Shown: positions 1 through 4,894 of the stretch, in pieces | Numbering within the stretch: the stretch's first letter is position 1 | Layout: each line of letters begins with the position of its first letter | Assembly (NCBI GenBank): GCA_934215995.1 | Contig: CAKQBC010000135.1 | Location: forward strand, 1 to 6,643 | Reading direction: 5' to 3' | Length of the DNA: 6,643 bases | From: an uncultured Bacillus sp. | Lineage (GTDB): Bacteria > Bacillota > Bacilli > Bacillales > DSM-1321 | Notes under the pieces: generated by a model | Databases searched by the model: none | Told to the model about the DNA's origin: nothing | Seen by the model: the letters and a program-made list of their open reading frames with translations, nothing else | Translations under genes and position numbers: made by a program

Positions 1-1
1 C

Positions 2-286
2 ATCGCCCTGATCAGCATCCTGTCCGTATTTCTGTGGAGGCTGTCGAAAAGCATCGGCAAAACGAGGGACCCATTCGGCAGGCTGCTCGTATTCGGTGCC
101 TGTGTCCTTTTCGGAATCCAGGCAATCTATAATGTAGCAATGACATTCGGGCTTTCGCTGTACGTGGATATGCCGTTGCCATTTGTCAGCTATGGGGTGG
201 GGCATACAATCATCAATGCTATCCTGATCGGAATTATATTAAGCGTGTACAGGCGGAAGGACTTTGTTCCGGTGGCTGTATCATAA
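2..286 (+). CDS. C-terminal fragment of SEDS (FtsW/RodA/SpoVE) family membrane protein
   Basis: This is the last 94 codons of a gene that begins before the window. SEDS proteins are multi-pass membrane glycosyltransferases that polymerise peptidoglycan during elongation, division or sporulation, usually with a class B penicillin-binding protein. Visible here are two hydrophobic helices (about residues 28-50 and 67-82 of the fragment) around the family signature MPLPFVSYG (57-65), the extracellular loop before the last membrane helix, and a short basic cytoplasmic tail (YRRKD). The upstream GIQAIYNVAMTFGL stretch also fits the family. One oddity: the usual continuation of the signature is SYGGS, but here it is SYGVGHTIIN, so this is a divergent member and not clearly RodA, FtsW or SpoVE. 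Family assignment is fairly secure; the paralogue is not. Confidence 0.82.
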   Translation: MALISILSVFLWRLSKSIGKTRDPFGRLLVFGACVLFGIQAIYNVAMTFGLSLYVDMPLPFVSYGVGHTIINAILIGIILSVYRRKDFVPVAVS

Positions 287-310
287 GACCGCCTTAGGGC
301 GGTCTTTTTT
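286..310 (+). terminator. Intrinsic terminator of the SEDS gene
   Basis: The hairpin GACCGCC (287-293), loop TTAG, GGCGGTC (298-304) is extended by an A-T pair and followed by six T (305-310). The stem starts inside or directly at the stop codon of the SEDS gene, so transcription ends immediately after that gene. Confidence 0.9.
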
Positions 311-372
311 CTCGATAAGATATGGTTATGGAAGGTATGCCGATATTCAAAAGAATCAGGAGAGTAAACCGG

Positions 373-381
373 TGATAGAAT
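373..381 (+). promoter_or_regulatory. Possible extended -10 promoter for trmO
   Basis: TGATAGAAT resembles an extended -10 element (TGn followed by TATAAT with one mismatch). No convincing -35 hexamer lies 16-18 bp upstream. Since the previous gene is terminated at 286-310, trmO needs a promoter in 311-430 and this is the best candidate I can see. It would start transcription near 388, about 50 nt before the trmO start. Confidence 0.3.
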
Positions 382-436
382 TAGGGGGGAACTATAAATG
401 CTGGTTTGACAGCCAAATTGGGATGGGGGTTATGCA

Positions 437-892
437 ATGGAATATGTGATCCGGCCTATCGGGACGGTCCGCAATGAAAGGACAGACGCGGAAGATGACT
501 ACTGGGGCGGAGTTGTTTCGGAGATTATTGTAGATTTGGATGAGAGCAGCCTGGATGGCATAGAGGAGTTTAGCCATCTGGAAATCTTCTATGTGTTTCA
601 CCTGCCAGCTGAAGAAAAGATTGAATATACCGCAAGAAATCCGAGGAATAATCCGGCTTATCCGAAGGTTGGGATATTCGCCCAGCGGGGGAAAAACCGG
701 CCGAATAGAATTGGGGCGACAGTCGTCGAACTGGTCAGAAAAGAAGGGAACAAGCTATTTGTAAGGGGGCTTGATGCGCTGGACGGAACGCCCGTCATCG
801 ACATGAAGCCTGTGATGAAAGAATTCCTTCCGTCGGCTGAGGTCAGGCAGCCGGCGTGGGTAACGGAACTGATGGCTGATTATTGGAAGTGA
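437..892 (+). CDS. trmO: TrmO/TsaA-type tRNA (N6-threonylcarbamoyladenosine37-N6)-methyltransferase
   Basis: The 151-aa product is a full-length member of the TrmO (TsaA, YaeB) family. These are SAM-dependent enzymes with a beta-barrel fold that methylate t6A at position 37 of threonine tRNA to m6t6A, tuning decoding. Seen directly: the N-terminal PIGTVRNER segment (8-16), the family core VGIFAQRGKNRPNRIG (78-93), which contains the residues associated with SAM and substrate binding, and the second core LDALDGTPVIDMKP (112-125). The E. coli protein is longer, with a C-terminal extension missing here; short forms are common in Bacillales and archaea. The start at 437 has GGGGG (425-429) seven bases upstream and places the PIG motif at the usual distance from the N terminus. 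An in-frame ATG at 398 is cut off by TGA at 407-409. The gene lies alone between a terminated SEDS gene and a promoter-bearing transporter unit. Exact tRNA substrate is inferred from the family. Confidence 0.9.
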   Translation: MEYVIRPIGTVRNERTDAEDDYWGGVVSEIIVDLDESSLDGIEEFSHLEIFYVFHLPAEEKIEYTARNPRNNPAYPKVGIFAQRGKNRPNRIGATVVELVRKEGNKLFVRGLDALDGTPVIDMKPVMKEFLPSAEVRQPAWVTELMADYWK

Positions 893-922
893 TGATAAGG
901 ATTTAGCCTGCTCGCTTCCCGT

Positions 923-951
923 TTGATTCATACAACTCACCGGGTTATAAT
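923..951 (+). promoter_or_regulatory. Sigma-A promoter of the leader ORF-EamA unit
   Basis: TTGATT (923-928), a 17-bp spacer and a perfect TATAAT (946-951). Transcription would begin near 958. The first translatable element on this transcript is the small ORF at 990, followed by the hairpin region and then the EamA gene, so all three would share one mRNA. Confidence 0.8.
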
Positions 952-989
952 TAGAAAATTACAACTTCAGTCAAAATGGGGGAATCATA

Positions 990-1106
990 ATGCCGTCATC
1001 AAACAGCAATTTATACATATGGAAGCCTTTTTCAACGTCACCGCCGCCGCCGTTTACTCCTGCTTTTTTGTCAGCGTTGCACAATCCTATATTAAAAACA
1101 GAGTGA
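990..1106 (+). CDS. Candidate 38-aa leader peptide upstream of the EamA transporter gene
   Basis: This short ORF has a GGGGGA Shine-Dalgarno site (978-983) seven bases before its ATG and starts about 32 nt after the predicted transcription start. I do not recognise the peptide. It is rich in proline (8 of 38) and serine, has no signal peptide or convincing membrane segment, begins MPSSNSNLYIWKP, contains four consecutive prolines (residues 18-21, encoded by CCG repeated four times at 1041-1052) and ends KTE. Its TGA (1104-1106) directly abuts the left arm of an 11-bp hairpin that can govern the Shine-Dalgarno site of the next gene. That placement, more than the peptide sequence, argues for a regulatory leader whose translation matters rather than its product. 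A longer overlapping frame (923-1114) lacks a Shine-Dalgarno site and was not chosen. Alternatives are a chance ORF or an independent small protein. Confidence 0.55.
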   Translation: MPSSNSNLYIWKPFSTSPPPPFTPAFLSALHNPILKTE

Positions 1107-1146
1107 GAATCTGAGAAACAGAGGCTCCTTCTCAGATTCGAAGGAG
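1107..1146 (+). promoter_or_regulatory. Candidate translational attenuator of the EamA gene: two mutually exclusive hairpins
   Basis: Hairpin A is a perfect 11-bp stem: GAATCTGAGAA (1107-1117) pairs with TTCTCAGATTC (1129-1139) around an 11-nt loop. Hairpin B is a perfect 7-bp stem: CTCCTTC (1125-1131) pairs with GAAGGAG (1140-1146), and GAAGGAG is the Shine-Dalgarno site of the EamA gene starting at 1153. The two share 1129-1131 and cannot form together. With A formed, the Shine-Dalgarno site is free. If a ribosome covers 1107-1117, as it would while sitting at the leader stop codon, A is blocked and B can bury the site. Neither stem is followed by a T-run, so this is not a transcription terminator. 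Pairing is read directly; the regulatory logic is inference. Confidence 0.6.
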
Positions 1147-1152
1147 TAGACG

Positions 1153-2049
1153 ATGAAATCTAAAATTCAGTTCCTTTCTTCAATGGTCATTTTTGGCACA
1201 ATCGGCGCATTCGTGAGATTCATTGATTTATCTTCAAGTGAAATCGCTTTATTGCGGGGCCTGATCGGCTGTTTATTTTTACTGGCAGTTCTGTTCATGA
1301 TGAAGAAAAAAATGTCATGGGCATTAGTGAAAAGAAATATGCTTGTTTTAGTGCTTTCCAGCATTGCCTTGGGCGGAAATTGGATTTTCCTTTTCGAGGC
1401 GTATAAGCATACAACCATTTCAAATGCAACGCTCAGTTATTATTTTGCGCCAGTGTTTGTCCTGCTTCTTACGCCGATTGTACTGAAGGAGAAGCTATCA
1501 GCAAAGAAAATCATCTGCATCGGTATAGCGATGCTTGGCATGCTGCTGATTGTCGGCAATGGCGGGATGAGTGGAGCGGGATCGGGCCATTTAATCGGCA
1601 TTGGCTACGGTTTGTTGGCAGCTATCCTGTACGCTTCGTTAATGATGATCAATAAATTCATCAAACAGATGGACGGCTTGGAGATTACATTCATTCAGCT
1701 TGGGATTTCCACCCTGCTGCTCATGCCGTATGTGTTCTTTACCGAAGGGTTTGGCATTTTGGAAGTGTCGGAATCCTCGATTCCTTTTATATTAATTTTA
1801 GGGATTGTTCACACAGGGATCGGCTTCCTGTTATTCTTCTCAGGCATGCAGAAATTGAAGGGCCAGAGCATCGCGGCACTCAGTTATACGGACCCGATCA
1901 CATCTTTGGTGGTTTCTGCGGTGATCCTCCAGGAACAAATGACCCTTGTCCAATTGCTCGGCGGCGCATTGCTATTGGGCGCTACATTCATCAGTGAAAA
2001 TCAAGCGATTCGATTTTCAAGGCGAACGAAGATAAAACCAGCTAATTAA
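1153..2049 (+). CDS. EamA/DMT-superfamily transporter (drug/metabolite exporter)
   Basis: The 298-aa product is an integral membrane protein of the drug/metabolite transporter superfamily, with two EamA repeats and about ten membrane helices (roughly 5-24, 30-50, 63-83, 93-111, 119-137, 146-167, 177-196, 209-230, 239-258, 264-281). The end of each repeat shows the typical pattern: YYFAPVFVLLLTPIVLKEKL (96-115) and, in the second repeat, ALSYTDPITSLVVSAVILQE (242-261), each a helix with a conserved proline followed by an acidic residue and a last helix. A basic C-terminal tail (RFSRRTKIK) lies in the cytoplasm by the positive-inside rule. Length is normal for the family. Members export amino acids, nucleotides, sugars or toxic compounds; the substrate cannot be read here. 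The start at 1153 has GAAGGAG six bases upstream. This gene appears to be preceded on its mRNA by a leader ORF and competing hairpins, suggesting inducible translation. Confidence 0.88.
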   Translation: MKSKIQFLSSMVIFGTIGAFVRFIDLSSSEIALLRGLIGCLFLLAVLFMMKKKMSWALVKRNMLVLVLSSIALGGNWIFLFEAYKHTTISNATLSYYFAPVFVLLLTPIVLKEKLSAKKIICIGIAMLGMLLIVGNGGMSGAGSGHLIGIGYGLLAAILYASLMMINKFIKQMDGLEITFIQLGISTLLLMPYVFFTEGFGILEVSESSIPFILILGIVHTGIGFLLFFSGMQKLKGQSIAALSYTDPITSLVVSAVILQEQMTLVQLLGGALLLGATFISENQAIRFSRRTKIKPAN

Positions 2050-2092
2050 GAAAAAGCAGCGGAAGGCATCGTCTTTTGCTGGTTCACAAAGA

Positions 2093-2118
2093 AAAAGCCG
2101 CCCAAACAGGCGGCTTTT
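2093..2118. terminator. Bidirectional terminator between the EamA gene and proS
   Basis: AAAAGCCGCC (2093-2102) and GGCGGCTTTT (2109-2118) form a perfect 10-bp stem around CAAACA. On the minus strand the stem runs into TTTTTCTTT directly after the proS stop codon; on the plus strand it ends in TTTT followed by GAATTT. It probably serves both convergent genes, more strongly for proS. Confidence 0.88.
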
Positions 2119-2125
2119 GAATTTA

Positions 2126-3562
2126 TTAATATGCGCGGGCAAACCAAACAGTGTGTTTCGCTTCTTTTCCGCAGTTGATGCACGTGTGCTTTTTCGCTGG
2201 CGGATTGAAAGGAATGTTGCGCGTTGTGAATTTAGTTTGTTCCTTAATGCTTTCTTCGCAAGCGTCATCTCCGCACCAGCCTGCCAATACCCAGCCAGGG
2301 ATTGTTTCGTTTGCTTGGGATTCCTCAATATGCTGTTTCAATTGCTCAGCAGTATCGATGTGTGTGTGCGAATGCTGTGCACGGAATTCTTTTGCCTTTT
2401 CGAATAGGCGAGTCTGCATTGTTTCAAGCTCTTGTTTAATTGTATCGACAACGGATTCCAAATCAACAGATACTTTGCCGTCTTCATCGCGCGCTTTCAT
2501 AAGGGCTTGGTTGTTTTCAAGATCGCGAGGCCCTAATTCAAGTCGTACTGGAACACCTTTCAGCTCCCACTCATTGAATTTGAATCCAGGCGATTGATCG
2601 GAATCATCAAGGCGGACACGGATTCCTTCTGCTTTCAGTGCAGCATAGATTTCATCCAGCTTTTCCATGATTGCAGGGTTCTTCTTCCATGGGCCGACAG
2701 GAATCAGGACAACTTGTGTCGGTGCGATTCTTGGAGGAAGGACAAGGCCTTGCTCATCACCGTGCACCATGATCACTGAACCGATCAGGCGAGTGGATGT
2801 ACCCCATGATGTTGTATGCACATACGTATGTTTATTTTCTTTGTTCAAATATTTAATATCGAATGCTTCCGCAAACTTTGTGCCCAAGTAGTGGGATGTA
2901 CCTGCTTGTACCGCTTTTCCGTCCTTCATCATTGCTTCGATGGAGAATGTATCAACCGCACCGGCAAAACGCTCTGAAGGCGTCTTTTGGCCATCGTATA
3001 CAGGGATCGCAAGCAATCCTTCAACGACTTCTTTGTAAATCTCAAGCATCTGCATTGTTTCTTTGCGTGCTTCTTCTTCATCGACATGGGCTGTATGGCC
3101 TTCCTGCCATAGAAACTCGGATGTACGGATGAACGGAAGGGTTTTCTTTTCCCAGCGGAATACGTTCGCCCATTGGTTGATCAATACAGGCAGGTCGCGG
3201 TAGCTCTTGATCCAGTCAGAGTACAGGTGGCCGATCATTGTTTCTGAAGTTGGGCGAAGCGCCAGGCGTTCCTCCAATTTCTCGCCGGCTGCTTCCGTAA
3301 CCCAAGGAAGTTCAGGGGAGAACCCTTCAATATGGTCTTTTTCCTTTTGGAAAAAGTTTTCCGGAATCAGCATCGGGAAGTAGGCATTGCGGTGTCCTGT
3401 TTCCTTGAAACGCTTATCCATTTCCGCTTGGATATGCTCCCAGATTTCATAGCCGTCCGGCTTGAATGCGATACAGCCGCGGACAGGCGTGTAATCGAAT
3501 AGGCCAGCTTTCTGGATGGTATCGATATACCATTTTGTAAAATCATTCGTTTTTTGAGACAT
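2126..3562 (-). CDS. proS: Prolyl-tRNA synthetase, compact archaeal/eukaryotic type
   Basis: This cytoplasmic class II enzyme charges proline tRNA with proline using ATP. With the start at 3562 it has 478 residues, the size of archaeal/eukaryotic-type ProRS and about 90 shorter than the usual bacterial type, which carries an editing insertion absent here. Visible are motif 1 ending YFPMLIP (61-67), the proline-site segment LRPTSE (102-107), motif 2 FRWE (135-138), SHYLG (223-227) and motif 3 with LPPRIAP (275-281). An anticodon-binding domain (about 283-385) and a C-terminal zinc-binding domain with C430, C435, C461 and C464 follow, and the protein ends with the typical tyrosine (FARAY). The start is set by AGGAGG (3572-3577) nine bases upstream; an ATG at 3607 would translate the riboswitch terminator tail and the ribosome site. 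The gene is monocistronic, terminated at 2093-2118, and preceded by a proline T-box. Many Bacillales also carry a bacterial-type ProRS elsewhere, so this may be a second copy. Confidence 0.97.
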   Translation of the reverse strand: MSQKTNDFTKWYIDTIQKAGLFDYTPVRGCIAFKPDGYEIWEHIQAEMDKRFKETGHRNAYFPMLIPENFFQKEKDHIEGFSPELPWVTEAAGEKLEERLALRPTSETMIGHLYSDWIKSYRDLPVLINQWANVFRWEKKTLPFIRTSEFLWQEGHTAHVDEEEARKETMQMLEIYKEVVEGLLAIPVYDGQKTPSERFAGAVDTFSIEAMMKDGKAVQAGTSHYLGTKFAEAFDIKYLNKENKHTYVHTTSWGTSTRLIGSVIMVHGDEQGLVLPPRIAPTQVVLIPVGPWKKNPAIMEKLDEIYAALKAEGIRVRLDDSDQSPGFKFNEWELKGVPVRLELGPRDLENNQALMKARDEDGKVSVDLESVVDTIKQELETMQTRLFEKAKEFRAQHSHTHIDTAEQLKQHIEESQANETIPGWVLAGWCGDDACEESIKEQTKFTTRNIPFNPPAKKHTCINCGKEAKHTVWFARAY

Positions 3563-3590
3563 CAGTGTTTTCCTCCTGAAAATAACTTTG

Positions 3591-3640
3591 AAAAAATAAA
3601 AAAGCATAGAGAGCCCTAATAAAAGGACGCCTCTATGCTT
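3591..3640 (-). terminator. Conditional terminator of the proS T-box leader
   Basis: On the minus strand AAGCATAGAG (3640-3631) pairs with CTCTATGCTT (3611-3602). The stem continues imperfectly through GCGTCC and GGGCT, and is followed by a T-rich run with TTTTTT starting near 3603 and another T tract to 3591. The upper left arm overlaps the strand that pairs with the T-box in the antiterminator, so the two folds exclude each other. Confidence 0.9.
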
Positions 3641-3838
3641 AGTAGACGTGGTACCACCTTACTTCAGCCTGCTGAAAAAGCAAGCCCTCTAGCGTCAATA
3701 ACGAGACGAACCGGTTAGTTTGTTGCTAACATCTCCGTGGCAGGTTTCAATAAGAAGGGGTGATATAGCTTCCAGCCTAAGGCTATATTCTCTAGTTCAC
3801 AATTCTTATTTACTTGATCACTTCATCGATTGCATATG
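3591..3838 (-). promoter_or_regulatory. T-box riboswitch (proline, specifier CCU) controlling proS
   Basis: The T-box sequence AAGGTGGTACCACG lies at 3660-3647 (minus). Its bulge UGGU (3656-3653) can pair with an uncharged tRNA ending in ACCA. Stem I contains an upper helix AATAAGAA (3810-3803) with TTCTTATT (3756-3749), an apical hairpin ATATAGC (3788-3782) with GCTATAT (3769-3763), and a specifier loop reading GAAACCTG, where CCU (3744-3742) is a proline codon. A small hairpin GTTAG/CTAAC and a stem III GCTTGC/GCAGGC precede the T-box. In the antiterminator, AAGG and ACG flanking the seven-base bulge UGGUACC pair with CGTCCTT (3629-3623). That same strand belongs to the terminator. Uncharged proline tRNA would therefore allow read-through into proS, and charged tRNA would permit termination. 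T-box regulation is well known; the individual pairings are my reading of this sequence. Confidence 0.93.
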
Positions 3839-3846
3839 TATAACCT

Positions 3847-3875
3847 AATATAACAACTTGGTTCAGGGAATTCAA
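3847..3875 (-). promoter_or_regulatory. Sigma-A promoter of the proS T-box transcript
   Basis: On the minus strand TTGAAT (3875-3870), a 17-bp spacer and TATATT (3852-3847). Transcription would start near 3840, just upstream of the T-box stem I, giving a leader of about 278 nt before the proS start codon. Confidence 0.78.
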
Positions 3876-4031
3876 TATTTATTATTGCACAAAATATATA
3901 ATTCGTAATCAATCTGGCGAAATTTATTTCAATGCGTCATATTTTCATCGGTTCTTGTTAGAATAAAGACTAACCCAGACCGCAATCTTTGTTGCTAAAA
4001 AAAGGTTGATGATTGTTTCCGGCAAATCGCA
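3876..4031. other. AT-rich divergent intergenic region between proS and the YjdM-type gene, no gene seen
   Basis: Between the proS promoter and the probable -10 of the zinc-ribbon gene I see no ORF with a ribosome site and no terminator. It contains only weak 5-bp inverted repeats: CAATA/TATTG (3873-3877 and 3883-3887), touching the proS -35, and GTTAG/CTAAC (3957-3961 and 3970-3974). Neither is strong enough to call an operator. Confidence 0.5.
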
Positions 4032-4037
4032 TATAAT
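4032..4037 (+). promoter_or_regulatory. Probable -10 element for the YjdM-type gene
   Basis: A perfect TATAAT lies 60 bp before the start codon. The hexamer 17 bp upstream is ATGATT, a weak -35, while a better TTGATG sits 20 bp away, too far for a normal spacer. A small hairpin CCGTT/AACGG (4054-4068) would be in the 5' untranslated region. Confidence 0.5.
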
Positions 4038-4096
4038 TTTTGGGTGTAAAAAACCGTTCCAGTAACGGAAAAAGCGTAAATTGGAGGATATGACTG

Positions 4097-4435
4097 ATGA
4101 ACACATTGCCAAATTGCCCTAAATGCAATTCAGAATATACATATGAAGATGGTGCACTGCTCGTTTGCCCTGAATGCGGACACGAATGGACGCTTGAATC
4201 AGAAGCGGAAGAAAACGAGGAAAAAGTATTCAAGGATGCGAACGGAAACATCCTTCAGGACGGGGATACTGTATCCGTAATCAAAGATTTGAAAGTAAAA
4301 GGCAGCTCATCTGTCCTGAAGCAAGGGACAAAAGTGAAAAACATCCGCCTTGTGGATGGCGACCATGATATCGACTGCAAAATCGACGGCTTCGGCCCAA
4401 TGAAGCTTAAATCGGAATTCGTGAAGAAAATCTGA
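4097..4435 (+). CDS. yjdM: PhnA/YjdM-family zinc-ribbon protein
   Basis: The 112-aa product is a full-length, small soluble protein of the family once called alkylphosphonate uptake protein PhnA and renamed YjdM in E. coli because it lies outside the phosphonate operon. It has two parts. The N-terminal zinc ribbon has C7-P-K-C10 and C24-P-E-C27 as metal ligands. The conserved C-terminal domain (about 44-112) contains [13 protein letters not shown] (47-59), the KDLKVKGSS region (63-71) and [16 protein letters not shown] at the end. An acidic linker (34-43) joins them. The molecular role of the family is not established, and phosphonate use should not be assumed from the old name. The start at 4097 has GGAGGA (4083-4088) eight bases upstream. 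The haem monooxygenase gene follows 97 bp later with no clear terminator between, so cotranscription is possible. Confidence 0.92.
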   Translation: MNTLPNCPKCNSEYTYEDGALLVCPECGHEWTLESEAEENEEKVFKDANGNILQDGDTVSVIKDLKVKGSSSVLKQGTKVKNIRLVDGDHDIDCKIDGFGPMKLKSEFVKKI

Positions 4436-4489
4436 TTGGCCGTTCCCAATCCTGCAATAGCATATTTCAAGCCCAAACGGAACAAAAGT

Positions 4490-4508
4490 TGTACAATGGC
4501 AATGTACA
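4490..4508 (+). promoter_or_regulatory. 19-bp near-perfect palindrome upstream of the haem monooxygenase gene
   Basis: TGTACAATGGCAATGTACA is a 9-1-9 inverted repeat with eight of nine pairs matching. It contains TACAAT (4492-4497), a possible -10 element, and ends 10 bp before the Shine-Dalgarno site of the next gene. The architecture (9-1-9, 19 bp) is like metalloregulator boxes, but the bases do not match the Fur or PerR consensus. It may be an operator or a hairpin in the mRNA. Confidence 0.4.
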
Positions 4509-4532
4509 CATTTTCCCGAGGGGGTTATATGC

Positions 4533-4853
4533 ATGGTAATCGTAACGAACAGGATTAAGGTGAAGACAGGAATGGGAGCAAAAATGGCTCCTGCATTCAC
4601 TAGCGGAAACCGTCTTGAGCAATTCGACGGGTTCAAGAAAGTGGAAGTATGGCTCAGAACCAACAAAGAAGAATATGACGAACTGAACGTGAACATGTAT
4701 TGGGATTCAATGGAGGCGTTTGAAGGCTGGAGGAACAGCGACGAATTCAAGCAAGCCCATAAGCGCCCTGAACCTGGGGAGCAAACAGGCGAATCACCGA
4801 TGCTCGGCAGCGAAATCGTCATTTCCGATATTGTTGCTGTAAAAGAGAAATAA
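4533..4853 (+). CDS. isdG: IsdG-type haem-degrading monooxygenase
   Basis: The 106-aa product matches the small dimeric ferredoxin-like (ABM) monooxygenases that open haem in the cytoplasm and release iron. The three residues known to be essential in IsdG/IsdI are present at nearly identical spacing: N6, W66 and H76 (N7, W67, H77 in S. aureus IsdG). Around them lie VTNRIKVKTG (4-13), the LNVNMYWDSMEAFEGW segment (51-66) and the FKQAHKR motif (72-78). The C-terminal strand (EIVISDIVAV) completes the fold. The start at 4533 has GAGGGG (4519-4524) eight bases upstream. No Isd transport genes are nearby and no Fur box is visible, unlike classical isd operons, so its regulation may differ; a 19-bp palindrome precedes it. 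A role with another small substrate cannot be excluded, but the conserved triad favours haem. The symbol denotes the family rather than proven orthology. Confidence 0.87.
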   Translation: MVIVTNRIKVKTGMGAKMAPAFTSGNRLEQFDGFKKVEVWLRTNKEEYDELNVNMYWDSMEAFEGWRNSDEFKQAHKRPEPGEQTGESPMLGSEIVISDIVAVKEK

Positions 4854-4860
4854 CAAAGAA

Positions 4861-4890
4861 ACAGGGAGGCAGAAGCTTCCCTGTTTTTTT
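4861..4890. terminator. Bidirectional terminator between the haem monooxygenase and VanW genes
   Basis: ACAGGGAGGC (4861-4870) pairs with GCTTCCCTGT (4875-4884), nine Watson-Crick pairs and one G-U, around an AGAA loop, followed by six T on the plus strand (4885-4890). On the minus strand the stem is followed by TTTCTTTG, so it can also end the convergent VanW-family gene, whose stop is four bases away. Confidence 0.9.
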
Positions 4891-4894
4891 GCTT

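Noticed and set aside
406..434. TTGACA hexamer with a -10-like sequence before trmO
   Set aside because: The matching -10 position reads GTTATG, which is poor and lies directly at the trmO start codon, leaving no room for a ribosome site on the transcript.
923..1114. 63-codon plus-strand ORF in the EamA leader region
   Set aside because: It starts inside the -35 element of the promoter and has no Shine-Dalgarno site. The frame starting at 990 has a good ribosome site and ends exactly before the hairpin.
1107..1139. The 11-bp hairpin as an intrinsic terminator
   Set aside because: There is no T-run after the stem on either strand; it is followed by the Shine-Dalgarno site of the next gene.
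2117..3132. Several plus-strand ORFs opposite proS
   Set aside because: They are antisense shadows of a clearly identified coding gene, with no ribosome sites or recognisable domains.
2126..3607. Longer proS start at 3607
   Set aside because: The extra 15 residues would be translated from the T-box terminator tail and across the AGGAGG site; the start at 3562 has ideal spacing and gives a normal N terminus.
4434..4451. GATTGG/CCAATC hairpin after the YjdM-type gene as a terminator
   Set aside because: It is only 6 bp and has no T-run, so it does not separate the gene from the haem monooxygenase gene convincingly.
4436..4532. Fur box upstream of the haem monooxygenase gene
   Set aside because: No stretch resembles the GATAATGATAATCATTATC consensus; the palindrome present has different bases.
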